The notes beneath the pieces were generated by a model. That model made no database searches. It was not told the origin of the DNA and saw only the letters and a list, made by a program, of their open reading frames with translations. Below, piece by piece: positions 27,599-36,651 of a DNA stretch of 64,000 nucleotides. A program made the translations under genes and the position numbers. Origin of the DNA: Microbacterium sp. Root61 (lineage in GTDB: Bacteria > Actinomycetota > Actinomycetes > Actinomycetales > Microbacteriaceae); contig NZ_LMGU01000001.1 of the NCBI RefSeq assembly GCF_001427525.1, forward strand, positions 3,293,713 through 3,357,712, given 5' to 3'. The first letter of the stretch is position 1; every line of letters begins with the position of its first letter.

Positions 27599-28138
27599 AT
27601 GCCCAAGCCCACGAAGGGACCCCGCCTCGGAGGCGGACCCGCACACGAGCGTCTCCTGCTCGCGAACCTCGCTGCCGCGCTGTTCACGCACAAGAGCATC
27701 ACCACGACCGAGACCAAGGCCAAGCGCCTGCGTCCGCTCGCTGAGCGTCTGATCACGTTCGGCAAGCGCGGCGACCTGCACGCGCGTCGTCGCGTGCTGA
27801 GCGTCATCGGCGACAAGTCCGTCGTGCACACGCTGTTCACCGAGATCGCACCGCTCGTCGCGGACCGCGAGGGTGGCTACACGCGCATCACCAAGATCGG
27901 CAACCGCAAGGGCGACAACGCTCCCATGGCTGTCATCGAGCTCGTTCTCGAGCCGGTGAACCCGAAGCCGAAGTCGGCGAAGAAGACCGCGGCTGCTGCT
28001 GCTGCCGCGCCGGTCGCCGAGGCTCCGGTCGAGGAAGCCCCCGTCGAAGAAGCCGTCGCCGAGGAGGTCGTGGTCGAGGAGACCGCCGCCGCCGACGAGA
28101 CGCCGGCCACCGACGCCGCGGAGGAGAAGGCGGAGTAG
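27599..28138 (+). CDS. rplQ: 50S ribosomal protein L17 with acidic C-terminal extension
   Basis: The L17 fold occupies about residues 1-122 ([56 protein letters not shown]). The remaining 57 residues are a low-complexity tail rich in Ala, Glu and Val. It is the last gene of the super-operon and is followed by a very strong terminator. Confidence 0.96.
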   Translation: MPKPTKGPRLGGGPAHERLLLANLAAALFTHKSITTTETKAKRLRPLAERLITFGKRGDLHARRRVLSVIGDKSVVHTLFTEIAPLVADREGGYTRITKIGNRKGDNAPMAVIELVLEPVNPKPKSAKKTAAAAAAAPVAEAPVEEAPVEEAVAEEVVVEETAAADETPATDAAEEKAE

Positions 28139-28169
28139 TCCGCCTCCGGGCTCGCCCGGATCTTTGCGT

Positions 28170-28207
28170 ACGAAACCCGCAAGCCCTCAGGGGCTTGCGG
28201 GTTTCGT
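28170..28207 (+). terminator. Terminator of the alpha operon (after rplQ)
   Basis: A perfect 17-bp stem (28170-28186 with 28191-28207) with a TCAG loop and a T-rich end to its right arm. It is the strongest hairpin in the ribosomal region. Confidence 0.92.
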
Positions 28208-28265
28208 CGTTCCGAGCGGCGTCCCATCCGCACGGCGGCTCGGCTGCTCGCGTACCCTGGTTCGG

Positions 28266-29300
28266 GTGAACGAGAACGCCACACCGCCGGACGCCCGCCC
28301 CATCAGCGAGCGGGTCGATGCCCCGCCGCTCACCACGCCCAGCGATCCGCGGGTGCAGTGGAGGCCCGCGGTCGAGGCCGACATCGACGCGATCCAAGCG
28401 CTGGCCGCGGCATCCGATCGTGTCGATCACCCCACGTGGATCACGCCCCGGGAAGACATCGCCGACGTGTTCGAGCTGTCGCACGTCGAGGTTGCGCGCG
28501 ACACGCTCGTCGCGGTCGTCGACGACGAGCTGGTCGCGTGGGGATGGGCGATGGTGCATCCGGTCCAGGACGTCGAGCTGCACGGCTACCTGCAGGGGAC
28601 CGTGCGCCCGGACTGGCGTCGGCGGGGTCTGGGCGCTCAGCTCATGGCATGGCTGTATGCGCGCGTGTGTGAGATGTTCGTCGAGACCGAGGCGACCGTC
28701 CCCGCGGCGGTCTTCCTCTACGTCGAAGAGGGCAACGACGGTGCCGTGGTGCTGGGAGAGCGCCTCGGGCTGAGGACCGAACGCTGGTTCACCGCGATGC
28801 ACCGGGATCTGTCGGAGCCCATTGTGGTCCCCGCGGCCGCTGAGGGCGTGGAGCTCGTCGCGTACACGTCGGAGCGCGCCGAGGATGCGCGCATCGCCCG
28901 CAACGATTCGTTCCGCGATCACTGGGGCAGCCTGGAGAGCGCACCCGAGCGGTGGGAGCAGTTCGTGGGCGGACCGTTCCTGCGTCCGGACCTGTCGACG
29001 CTGGCACTCGTGGACGGGCGGATCGTGGCGTTCTGCCTGGCCTCGGTGAACGAGGAGGACTGGGCGGCGCTCGGCGCCTCGCACACCTACATCGACCTGA
29101 TCGGTGTCGTCCGCGACCAGCGCGGCCGCGGCCTCGCTCCCGCCGTCATCGCCCGCACGCTGGTTGCGGCGAAGGCCGCCGGGCTGGAGCAGGCCGTGCT
29201 GGATGTCGACACGGCAAGTCCGACAGGCGCACACACGCTGTACGAACGTCTCGGCTTCACCGCGACGCAGCGCCAGCAGGTGCTCGTGCGCAGGTTCTGA
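28266..29300 (+). CDS. Tandem GNAT-family N-acetyltransferase
   Basis: The 344-residue protein has two GNAT domains. The first (about 28-190) contains the acetyl-CoA loop RPDWRRRGLGAQLMAW. The second (about 195-340) contains VRDQRGRGLAPAVIARTL and the terminal YERLGF helix. Twin-GNAT proteins include mycothiol synthase, but similarity is not specific enough to claim that; the acceptor is unknown. The GTG at 28266 follows a TACCCT box (28253-28258) by 7 nt, pointing to a leaderless mRNA. A frame extension to 28164 runs through the rplQ terminator and is rejected. It converges with the next gene, 6 nt away. Confidence 0.88.
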   Translation: MNENATPPDARPISERVDAPPLTTPSDPRVQWRPAVEADIDAIQALAAASDRVDHPTWITPREDIADVFELSHVEVARDTLVAVVDDELVAWGWAMVHPVQDVELHGYLQGTVRPDWRRRGLGAQLMAWLYARVCEMFVETEATVPAAVFLYVEEGNDGAVVLGERLGLRTERWFTAMHRDLSEPIVVPAAAEGVELVAYTSERAEDARIARNDSFRDHWGSLESAPERWEQFVGGPFLRPDLSTLALVDGRIVAFCLASVNEEDWAALGASHTYIDLIGVVRDQRGRGLAPAVIARTLVAAKAAGLEQAVLDVDTASPTGAHTLYERLGFTATQRQQVLVRRF

Positions 29301-29306
29301 CCGCCC

Positions 29307-31232
29307 CTACTGCGGCACCGGGGCGACCATGCCGTTGGTGAGGCGGTAGGCACGCAGATCGGCGCGGTATTGACGCTCGGCGCGCTCGGCCTCGGCCGTG
29401 TCGACGGCGTCGGCCACGGCGTCTGCGAATACCCGCCCACCGGCATCGCCCGGGTGGATCTGGTCGCCCGCGAGGAGGTCGGTGCGGCCGCCGATCGCGC
29501 CGGCCCAGTCGGCCAGGACGACTCCCGAATGCGATGCCGCGAATGCCGCGAGATCCGCGTTGACCTCTGGCACCCAGGAGCGCGGCGCGAAGGCATTGAC
29601 CAGGATCAAGCCGCGATCCCGACCGACGACGGCCAACAGTTTGTCGAGCGACTCGGGGTCGACCGCGCCGTTCGTGCCGAGGGCGACCACCACGAACGGG
29701 CGCAGCTGTCCTCCGTCGGCCAGCGTCTGCGCGATCCCGGGGCCCGCCCACATGGAGCGCGACACCGCCGCGTCGACCTGGATGCCGGGGAAGCGGTCCA
29801 GCAGCGCGGGGGCCGACGCCAGCATCACAGAATCGCCGATCGCCGTGATGTCGGTCCCGGGGACGTCCGTCGGGGAGGGCGCCGGCGAAGGGAAGCCCGA
29901 CGGCACCGGCGCCGGTGTCGAGGGGGCCGGTGCGGCGGTATCGGATGCCTCGGCCAGCGCCGCGGCGCCCGCCTCGACGACCGCCTGGCCGGACGCGACG
30001 TCGGGTGCGGCGGCGATCGCGGCGGAGGTGCCGCCGAGCACGATGACGGTCGCCGTGATCGCGGACAGAGCCCTGAGCCTGGTCAGCGGCGGACCGCTGA
30101 CGCGCTGCCCGAGCCGCGCGAGCGAGCCGCGGAATCCATAGCGGCGCACGGGCATCTCGAGGAACCGATACGAGAGTTCGGCGATGGCGATCGTGAGCAC
30201 CAGGGCGAGGAGCCCGATCCACACGGGAGCTCCGGCGACGGACGATGAACCCTGGAGTGCGGCCACCAGCAGCACGAGCAGCGGCCAGTGCCACAGGTAG
30301 ATGCCGTACGAGCGGTCGCCGATCCAGCGCAGCGGCTGTGCATCGATCGCCCGGCCGAACCAGGAGCCGGGCAGCACGCCGGCGATGATCGCGACGGCGG
30401 TCAGGACGCTGGCTGCGGCGGTCGCGCCGGGGAAGGTGAAGGCGTCGGGCTGCGCCGGAAGGGTGCTCACGGCGACGAGCCCGGCGACCGCGCCCGCGCC
30501 GAGCACCAGTCCGGCCACGCGCCAGGAGCGGCGTGCGGTCCAGCCCGGCGGGGTCGAGAGCGTGCGCTGCAGCGCGAAGGCGAGGGCGACCCCGAGCAGG
30601 ATGCCGAACGCATGGGTGTCGGTGCCGAAGTAGACGCGCGTGAGGTCGGCGCCCGAGGTCACCAGCATCCCCATCCAGACGGCCGAAGCCACGGCGAGAG
30701 CGAGGGCGACCACCGCTCGTGCGGTCCCGCGCGGCAGGAGCAGGAACAGGGGCAGGATCAACGGCCACAGCACGTAGAACTGCTCCTCGACGGCGAGCGA
30801 CCAGAGGTTGCGGAACAGCTCGGGCGTCGCGCCGGTGAAGTAGCCCGTTCCGCCCGCGATCGACACCCAGTTGTACGAGAACGTCACCGCTCCCAGCACC
30901 TGCTCGCCGAGGCGAACGAGGACATCGCCGCCGATCACCCAGGCCGCGGTGGCGCAGACGGTGACCAGCAGTGCGAGGGCCGGCAGCAGACGGCGGGCGC
31001 GGCGCTGCCAGAAGCGCCCCAGCCGGATCCGCCCCTCCGCCGCGTGCTCCCGCAGCAGCAAGGTGGTGATGAGGAAGCCGCTGATGACGAAGAACACGTC
31101 GACGCCGACGAAGCCGCCCTGCAGCACCCAGCCCGGGAACAGGTGGTAGATCACCACGAGGCCCACCGCGATCGCCCGGAGTCCGTCGAGCCCGGCCAGA
31201 CGAGGCGCGGGCGAGGGAGTGGAGTATGTCAT
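29307..31232 (-). CDS. OafA/YrhL-type membrane acyltransferase with C-terminal SGNH domain
   Basis: The 641-residue protein starts with an acyltransferase-3 domain of about ten membrane helices (residues 12-370). Its hallmarks include VVIYHLFPGW with the catalytic His and GGFVGVDVFFVISGFLITT. After a Pro/Ala-rich linker comes an SGNH hydrolase-like domain with GDSVML, ALGTNGAVD and DQIHPGDAG. Such proteins O-acetylate exported polysaccharide, peptidoglycan or teichoic polymers. ATG 31232 is chosen because the acyltransferase fold begins at once after it; an in-frame ATG-less extension reaches 31292. It is divergent from the cyclase homologue. The acceptor polymer is not known. Confidence 0.92.
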   Translation of the reverse strand: MTYSTPSPAPRLAGLDGLRAIAVGLVVIYHLFPGWVLQGGFVGVDVFFVISGFLITTLLLREHAAEGRIRLGRFWQRRARRLLPALALLVTVCATAAWVIGGDVLVRLGEQVLGAVTFSYNWVSIAGGTGYFTGATPELFRNLWSLAVEEQFYVLWPLILPLFLLLPRGTARAVVALALAVASAVWMGMLVTSGADLTRVYFGTDTHAFGILLGVALAFALQRTLSTPPGWTARRSWRVAGLVLGAGAVAGLVAVSTLPAQPDAFTFPGATAAASVLTAVAIIAGVLPGSWFGRAIDAQPLRWIGDRSYGIYLWHWPLLVLLVAALQGSSSVAGAPVWIGLLALVLTIAIAELSYRFLEMPVRRYGFRGSLARLGQRVSGPPLTRLRALSAITATVIVLGGTSAAIAAAPDVASGQAVVEAGAAALAEASDTAAPAPSTPAPVPSGFPSPAPSPTDVPGTDITAIGDSVMLASAPALLDRFPGIQVDAAVSRSMWAGPGIAQTLADGGQLRPFVVVALGTNGAVDPESLDKLLAVVGRDRGLILVNAFAPRSWVPEVNADLAAFAASHSGVVLADWAGAIGGRTDLLAGDQIHPGDAGGRVFADAVADAVDTAEAERAERQYRADLRAYRLTNGMVAPVPQ

Positions 31233-31430
31233 GGCAAGGGGAAGAACGACCTCCAGTCTACGTCGGCCCGCACTCGTGCCATCCGCCCCCACTCCCCGCC
31301 GATTCGCCGCGGAACCGGTATCAGAACGTCACGTCTCCCGCTCTATCCCCAGGAGCACCAGCGGCGCTATCCTGAGCGCACCCTCGGCACGCCGGGGTAC
31401 TGGGGAAGCAGCACAGTCGGGAGTCGGACG

Positions 31431-33608
31431 ATGTCCGAGGGGAACGCGCCTGACGCGGGTCCCACCATGTGGGTGGGTCGTCCGCGCGCGCGTCGTCGCG
31501 CCGGTCTGTCGATCTACTCGATCCTGCTCATCATGCTGCTGTCGGTCAGCGTGCTCTCGAGCATCGTCGTCGGCATCATCGGCTACGCGAACGGCACCCA
31601 GGCGCTGCGCACGATCGCCTACGAGAAGCTCGTCGAGATCCGGGAGAACCGTGCTCGCGAGGTCACCGAGCTGTTCACGACCATCGAGAACGCGGTGCGA
31701 CTCGGTGCGATGAACGAGACCAGCACGCAAGCGGCCCGAGCGTTCGCCGACGGCTTCGCACAGCTCGATCAGCAGCCGCTCGACAAGGATCAGTCCGCGC
31801 AGCTGAGGGACTACTACGACGGCACGTTCGCCGCACAGCTGTCGGACGCGACCGGCACCGTCGTGGACGGGGCGACGTTCACGCCGAAGGATGCGGCGGA
31901 GCGCTATCTGCAGTACCACTACGTGATCCCGTACGCCTCGTGGGAGGAAGCGATCCTCAGCGAGGATGCCGGTGACGGCAGCGCATGGTCGGCCGCGCAC
32001 GCGAAGTACCACCCCTACTTCCGGGCCATGACCGAGCTGCAGGGTTTCGAAGACGTGCTCATGATCGACGCCTCGGGCAATGTCGTCTACACGGCGTACA
32101 AGGGGGTCGACCTCGGCACCAACCTGCTGGACGGTCCCTACCGCCTCTCGAACCTGGCCGACGCCTACCGCGAGTCGATGAGCCGCAACATCGTCGGAGA
32201 CGTCGTGCTGGCGGACTTCGCACCGTACAGCCCGAGTCTCGGCAACCCGGCGGGATGGGCCGTCACGCCGATCGCGGCGGACGGCGAGGTCATCGGCGCC
32301 CTCGCGATCGAACTGCCCATCGACCGCATCAACGAGGTCATGACCGTCGGCCGCGCGTGGGAGCAGAACGGTCTCGGCCAGACGGGGGAGACCTATCTGG
32401 TCGGGCGCGACCAGCTGATGCGATCGGTCTCGCGCGCGCTCATCGAATCACCGGACACGTACGTGAAGGATGCCGTGGGTGCCGGGCTCTCGCCGGCCGC
32501 CGCCGCACTCGGCCTGCGCAACGGCGACACGCTGATGCAGCAGGACGTCACCAGTGTGGCGGTCACCCGCGCGCTCGCCGGTGAGAGCGGCACGATGCTG
32601 GACACGGACTATCTGGGGAGGGAGAGCCTCACCGCGTACGCGCCCCTCGCGGTCGACAGCCTGCCCTGGATCATCATCGCCCAGGAGACCTCGACCGAGG
32701 CGCTCGTCCCGGTCGACGACTTCACCCGCAACCTGATCCTTTCCACGGCCGGCATGATCATCTTCGTCTGCCTCCTTTCGCTCGTGCTGGCCCAGGTCTT
32801 CGTGCGTCCGCTGCGGCGTCTGAAGAGCGCCGCGCAGCGGATCGCGGCCGGCGAAGAGGGCGTGCAGGTGGACGCGGGTTCCAGCGACGAGCTCGCCGAC
32901 GTCGCCACGGCGTTCAACGACATGAGCCGTAGCCTGCAGGTGAAGTCCGGCCTCATCGAGGAGCACGAGAAGGCCAACGAGCGCCTCATCCTCTCCTTCA
33001 TGCCCGAGGGCATGGCCAGCCGGTACAAGCACGGCGACGACGCCATCACGCAGGACAACGACGATGTCACGGTCATCTTCGCCGACATCGTGGGGTTCGA
33101 GGCGCTCGCGATGTCGCTGAGCTCCGAAGAAGCGGTGACACGGCTGAACGACCTGATCCGCACCTTCGACGAGGCGGCGGAGAAGTACGGCGTCGAGCGC
33201 GTGCGCACGACGCGCCAGAGCTACCTCGCCAGCTGTGGGCTCGGCACGCCGCGTGTGGACAACGCCCGCCGCGCGGTCGAGTTCGCGATGGAGCTGTCGA
33301 CCATCCTGGAGCGGTACTCCGCACAGCAGGGTGTCGAGCTCGGGCTGCGCGCGGGCCTGGACTCGGGCAAGGTGACCAGCGGCCTCATCGGCCGTGCCCG
33401 CGTCGTCTACGACATGTGGGGGGATGCCGTGAACCTCGCCTTCCGCGTGCAGGGCGACTCCGACGAACCGGGCATCTACGTCACGCAGCGGGTGGCCGAC
33501 CGCATCCCCGACACCATCCCGATCCGCCCAGCCGGCGAGGTCGAGACGCAGAGCGGCACGCAGCGCGTGTGGCGGATCGAGACGGCCGTGACCGTCGTCG
33601 AAGGCTGA
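31431..33608 (+). CDS. Membrane sensor with HAMP and degenerate class III nucleotidyl cyclase domain
   Basis: This 725-residue protein has a transmembrane helix (about 24-48), a large extracellular Cache-like region (50-430), a second helix (437-460), HAMP (460-515) and a class III cyclase homology domain (540-720). The first metal Asp is present (D552 in IFADIVGF), and YDMWGDAVNLAFR keeps the transition-state Asn and Arg. However, the usual K-T-x-G-D-x-Y motif reads RTTRQSY, so the second metal Asp is replaced by Q596 and the Gly by R595. Catalysis by the classical two-metal mechanism looks doubtful. The ATG at 31431 starts just before the first helix. It is 8 nt before the channel gene and probably co-transcribed with it. 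Confidence 0.85.
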   Translation: MSEGNAPDAGPTMWVGRPRARRRAGLSIYSILLIMLLSVSVLSSIVVGIIGYANGTQALRTIAYEKLVEIRENRAREVTELFTTIENAVRLGAMNETSTQAARAFADGFAQLDQQPLDKDQSAQLRDYYDGTFAAQLSDATGTVVDGATFTPKDAAERYLQYHYVIPYASWEEAILSEDAGDGSAWSAAHAKYHPYFRAMTELQGFEDVLMIDASGNVVYTAYKGVDLGTNLLDGPYRLSNLADAYRESMSRNIVGDVVLADFAPYSPSLGNPAGWAVTPIAADGEVIGALAIELPIDRINEVMTVGRAWEQNGLGQTGETYLVGRDQLMRSVSRALIESPDTYVKDAVGAGLSPAAAALGLRNGDTLMQQDVTSVAVTRALAGESGTMLDTDYLGRESLTAYAPLAVDSLPWIIIAQETSTEALVPVDDFTRNLILSTAGMIIFVCLLSLVLAQVFVRPLRRLKSAAQRIAAGEEGVQVDAGSSDELADVATAFNDMSRSLQVKSGLIEEHEKANERLILSFMPEGMASRYKHGDDAITQDNDDVTVIFADIVGFEALAMSLSSEEAVTRLNDLIRTFDEAAEKYGVERVRTTRQSYLASCGLGTPRVDNARRAVEFAMELSTILERYSAQQGVELGLRAGLDSGKVTSGLIGRARVVYDMWGDAVNLAFRVQGDSDEPGIYVTQRVADRIPDTIPIRPAGEVETQSGTQRVWRIETAVTVVEG

Positions 33609-33616
33609 GGCATCCG

Positions 33617-35047
33617 ATGGCCGACATCGTCTCCCAGCCGTGGTTCTGGCCCGCTCTGATCGTCTCGATCGGCCTCCCGCTCGTGCTGATCGGATTGACC
33701 GAGATGCACAACGCGCTCGCGCGCCGCGGCAGTCGGGCGGCGCCGATCGTCGTGATGGTCCGCAACTACCTCGTGCCGGTCGCGGCCGTGCTCATCCTGA
33801 TCTCCCAGCCCGGCGCGTGGAGGGACCAGGGCACGTGGCCCAAGGCGATCGCGACGGTCTTCGGGCTGCTGGTCATCCTCGTGGTGATCAACGCGATCAA
33901 CCACCTGATCTTCCACCGCGCCGAGAAGGGCTCGTGGCGCGACCGCTTCCCGACGATCTTCAGCGACCTGATCCGGTTCGTCTTCATCGTCGTCGGGATC
34001 GCGTTGCTGTTCTGGTGGGTGTGGGATGCGGATGTCGCGGGCATCTTCGCTGCGCTCGGGGTGACTTCGATCATCGTCGGCCTGGCGTTGCAGAATGCGG
34101 TCGGTTCGATCGTGTCGGGCCTCTTCCTCATCTTCGAGTCGCCGTTCGAGCTCGGCGACTGGATCGTGGCCGATGGGGTGCGCGGGCAGGTCGTGGAGGT
34201 CAACTGGCGGGCCGTGCACATCGACACCGGCAACGGCATCGTCGTGACGCCGACGGCGAAGCTGGCCGGGGCGTCGTTCACCAACCTCTCGCGCGGCCCG
34301 GAGCCGTTCGCGGCGGAGCGGGAGCTGTCATTCGCGACCGACGACCCGCCCGTGCGCGTGCGCCAGCTGCTCGTCGACGTCGCGCGCGACATCCCGCTGC
34401 TCAGCGAGACCCGCGAGCCGACCGCCACGACCCTGGACGGATCGCGCTACCGGGTCACGCTCCCGCTACGGAGCCCGGCCGACGCGAGCGACGCTCTCGA
34501 CGCCTTCTCGACCCGCGTGTGGTACGCCGCGCGTCGCGCCGACCTGCACCTGGACGGAGACCTGACCGACGACTGGAACTCGGCGAGCCGCCTGCAGGAC
34601 GCGCTGCACCAGATCGCGCCCATGCTGAGCGTGTCGCCGGCGGATGCCGAGGCCCTCGCCGCGTCGGCGCGGCTCGAGCGGTACTGCCAGGGCGAAGTGA
34701 TCCTCCGGCCCGGCATTGTGCCCTCGTCCACGCGATTCGTCCTGGCGGGCCGGGTCATGCTCGGTGTGCCGACCGACTCCGGGTTCGTGAAGATCACCGA
34801 GCTGGGGCGGGACGACGCCATCGGCCTGACCGCACTGACCCGCACCGGCACCATCTCCCGCGCGATCGCGCTGACCGAGGTCGAGGTGGTGGCCATCCCT
34901 GTCACGGTGCTGGACGACATCGTGCGGGCCCACCCGGTGCTCGCCCGCGAGATCGTCCGCGAGAACGAGAACCGCGTCCGGCTCGCCCGCAGCGCGCTCG
35001 CCGAGATCGGGGAGTCGCTCGACCCCGGGCGGGCCGTGCTGGGCTGA
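33617..35047 (+). CDS. MscS-family channel with C-terminal cyclic-nucleotide-binding-like domain
   Basis: The 476-residue protein has four or five N-terminal helices, the MscS pore segment VTSIIVGLALQNAVGSIVSG and the following beta domain (FELGDWIVADGVRGQVVEV), then a CRP-like beta-roll (about 345-450). In the roll the phosphate-binding cassette keeps an Arg (TISRAIAL) but lacks the usual GE pair, so cAMP binding is uncertain. MscS channels with this tail form the bCNG subfamily, described as poorly mechanosensitive and ligand-linked. Its position 8 nt after a cyclase homologue suggests a receptor-channel pair. Confidence 0.87.
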   Translation: MADIVSQPWFWPALIVSIGLPLVLIGLTEMHNALARRGSRAAPIVVMVRNYLVPVAAVLILISQPGAWRDQGTWPKAIATVFGLLVILVVINAINHLIFHRAEKGSWRDRFPTIFSDLIRFVFIVVGIALLFWWVWDADVAGIFAALGVTSIIVGLALQNAVGSIVSGLFLIFESPFELGDWIVADGVRGQVVEVNWRAVHIDTGNGIVVTPTAKLAGASFTNLSRGPEPFAAERELSFATDDPPVRVRQLLVDVARDIPLLSETREPTATTLDGSRYRVTLPLRSPADASDALDAFSTRVWYAARRADLHLDGDLTDDWNSASRLQDALHQIAPMLSVSPADAEALAASARLERYCQGEVILRPGIVPSSTRFVLAGRVMLGVPTDSGFVKITELGRDDAIGLTALTRTGTISRAIALTEVEVVAIPVTVLDDIVRAHPVLAREIVRENENRVRLARSALAEIGESLDPGRAVLG

Positions 35048-35054
35048 CGAGGAC

Positions 35055-35112
35055 GTTTCGTCTCGCTCCGCTCGCTCGCCGACCGGCGCCTTCGCTCGCT
35101 CAACGGGCGGGG
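35055..35112. repeat. CGCTCGCTC-type intergenic repeat (copy 1)
   Basis: The segment TTTCGTCTCGCTCCGCTCGC and the following CTCGCTCAAC lie between the channel gene and truA. It resembles 51945-51972 (23 of 28 positions match). Short repeats of this kind are scattered between genes in related actinobacteria; their role is unknown. Confidence 0.5.
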
Positions 35113-35126
35113 CCTAAGCTGGGCGG

Positions 35127-35972
35127 GTGCGCATCCGGCTCGACATCGCCTACGACGGCACGAACTTCCGCGGCTGGGCCCGCCAGCCCGGGCTGCGCAC
35201 GGTCCAGGGCTCGCTCGAAGAAGCACTCGCCCGCATCCTGGCGGGTGACCCACGACTTGTCGTGGCGGGGCGCACCGACGCCGGCGTGCACGCCTCGGGG
35301 CAGGTGGCCCATGTCGACCTCGACGAGGGTCAGGTGCAGCGACTGCTGCAACGGCACACGCGGGACACGGCATCCGATCCCGTCACGACCCTCGCCGCCC
35401 GCCTGCGCGGAGTGCTCGGAGCGTACGCCGACGTCACGGTGTCCGCCAGCAGCCTCGCGCCCGAGGGCTTCGATGCCCGCTTCTCCGCCGTGTGGCGCCG
35501 GTACGAGTACCGGCTGGCCGATGCGTCCTCCGGCTACGACCCGATGGAGCGGCATCGCACCACGTACGTCCGCGCGGTGCTGGACGAGTCGGCGATGGAT
35601 GCCGCGGCCCGGTCCCTGATCGGACTCCACGACTTCGCGGCGTACTGCAAGCCGCGCGCAGAGGCCACGACGATCCGCACGCTGCTGAACTTCGGCTGGC
35701 AACGCGACGCCGAGGGCGTCCTTGTGGCCGGGGTGCGCGCCGACGCGTTCTGCCACAGCATGGTACGGGCCCTGGTCGGGGCCTGCGTCGCCGTGGGTGA
35801 GGGGCGCCTCGACATCGAAGACATCGCCGAGATCCGCGACGCGGGGGAGCGCACCCCCGAGGTCAAGGTGCTCGCGGCCCGCGGGCTCACGCTTGCCGAG
35901 GTGGGCTATCCGACCGACGACCTCCTCTCGATGCGCGCCGAGCAGACCCGCGCCCGCCGCGACCGGGAGTGA
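35127..35972 (+). CDS. truA: tRNA pseudouridine synthase A
   Basis: The enzyme makes pseudouridine at positions 38-40 of tRNA. The 281-residue protein begins MRIRLDIAYDGTNFRGWARQ and has the catalytic motif GRTDAGVHA with D51, the ARFSAVWRRYEYRL segment and FCHSMVRALVG near the end. TAAGCT at 35115-35120 ends 6 nt before the GTG, so the message is probably leaderless and separate from the channel gene. Confidence 0.95.
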   Translation: MRIRLDIAYDGTNFRGWARQPGLRTVQGSLEEALARILAGDPRLVVAGRTDAGVHASGQVAHVDLDEGQVQRLLQRHTRDTASDPVTTLAARLRGVLGAYADVTVSASSLAPEGFDARFSAVWRRYEYRLADASSGYDPMERHRTTYVRAVLDESAMDAAARSLIGLHDFAAYCKPRAEATTIRTLLNFGWQRDAEGVLVAGVRADAFCHSMVRALVGACVAVGEGRLDIEDIAEIRDAGERTPEVKVLAARGLTLAEVGYPTDDLLSMRAEQTRARRDRE

Positions 35973-36057
35973 CCCGGCCGCGGGTCGTTCCGGATCCGCG
36001 GCTAGACTGACCGCACGCCGGCCATTGCAGGGCCGCTTTTACCGACTCGGGAGACGC

Positions 36058-36651
36058 ATGAAGGCCGCCCACCGCATCGCCGTGATCGGTGCCCTCGGCC
36101 CGCTCCTCGCCGTGGCGCTGCTCGGCTGCGGTCCCGCGCCCTGGGAAGACGGCTCCACGCCCGCGCCGACCGGCTCGGCCAGCGTCATCCCGACTCCCGT
36201 CCCGAACGACATGTCCTCCGGGGCGACGCAGCGCACGCTCGTGGCGGGTGCCGTCACCGCGACCGTCGACTACTGGTCGACGCTCAGCATGGACAAGTGG
36301 ACGGCGGAGGCACTCAAGCCCGTCAGTCTGTCGATGCTCACGACGATCGAACCCAGCGACGGCCAGAAGGTCTACCTGCAGCGCGCCACCATGACGGTGA
36401 TCCCCTCCTCGCCGACGGAGACGCTCGCAGCGCTGGAGCCGCAGGTCGACGCCGCGACGGTGAGCCCGGGCTATCTCGTGCTCTCGCCGTACAGTTACTC
36501 GCAGACCTTCACCGTCGGGCCGGTGCCGGCGGAGGCGACCTACGTCACGCTGCAGTTCACCTACGACTTCCTGGTGCAGACGACGCCGACCTCGAGCGAG
36601 TACGCCAAGCAGACCGCGACGGACACCGTCACCGTAGCGCTGGCGCGCTGA
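36058..36651 (+). CDS. Predicted lipoprotein of unknown function
   Basis: The 197-residue product has a lipoprotein signal peptide ending LLGC (C24), a short Pro/Ser/Thr-rich linker and a beta-rich domain with no motif I recognise. It should be acylated on the cysteine and face outward. ATG 36058 has GGGAGACGC just upstream, and a TAGACT box lies at 36003-36008. Its last 23 bases overlap the end of the convergent gene on the other strand. Confidence 0.8.
   Translation: MKAAHRIAVIGALGPLLAVALLGCGPAPWEDGSTPAPTGSASVIPTPVPNDMSSGATQRTLVAGAVTATVDYWSTLSMDKWTAEALKPVSLSMLTTIEPSDGQKVYLQRATMTVIPSSPTETLAALEPQVDAATVSPGYLVLSPYSYSQTFTVGPVPAEATYVTLQFTYDFLVQTTPTSSEYAKQTATDTVTVALAR

Noticed and set aside
30288..31430. 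Longer N-terminus of the cyclase homologue
   Set aside because: The extension is antisense to the acyltransferase gene and consists of low-complexity shadow sequence; ATG 31431 precedes the first transmembrane helix.
33640..35619. 659-codon alternative frame across the channel gene and truA
   Set aside because: It is Arg/Ala/Gly-rich and out of frame with two well-supported genes.
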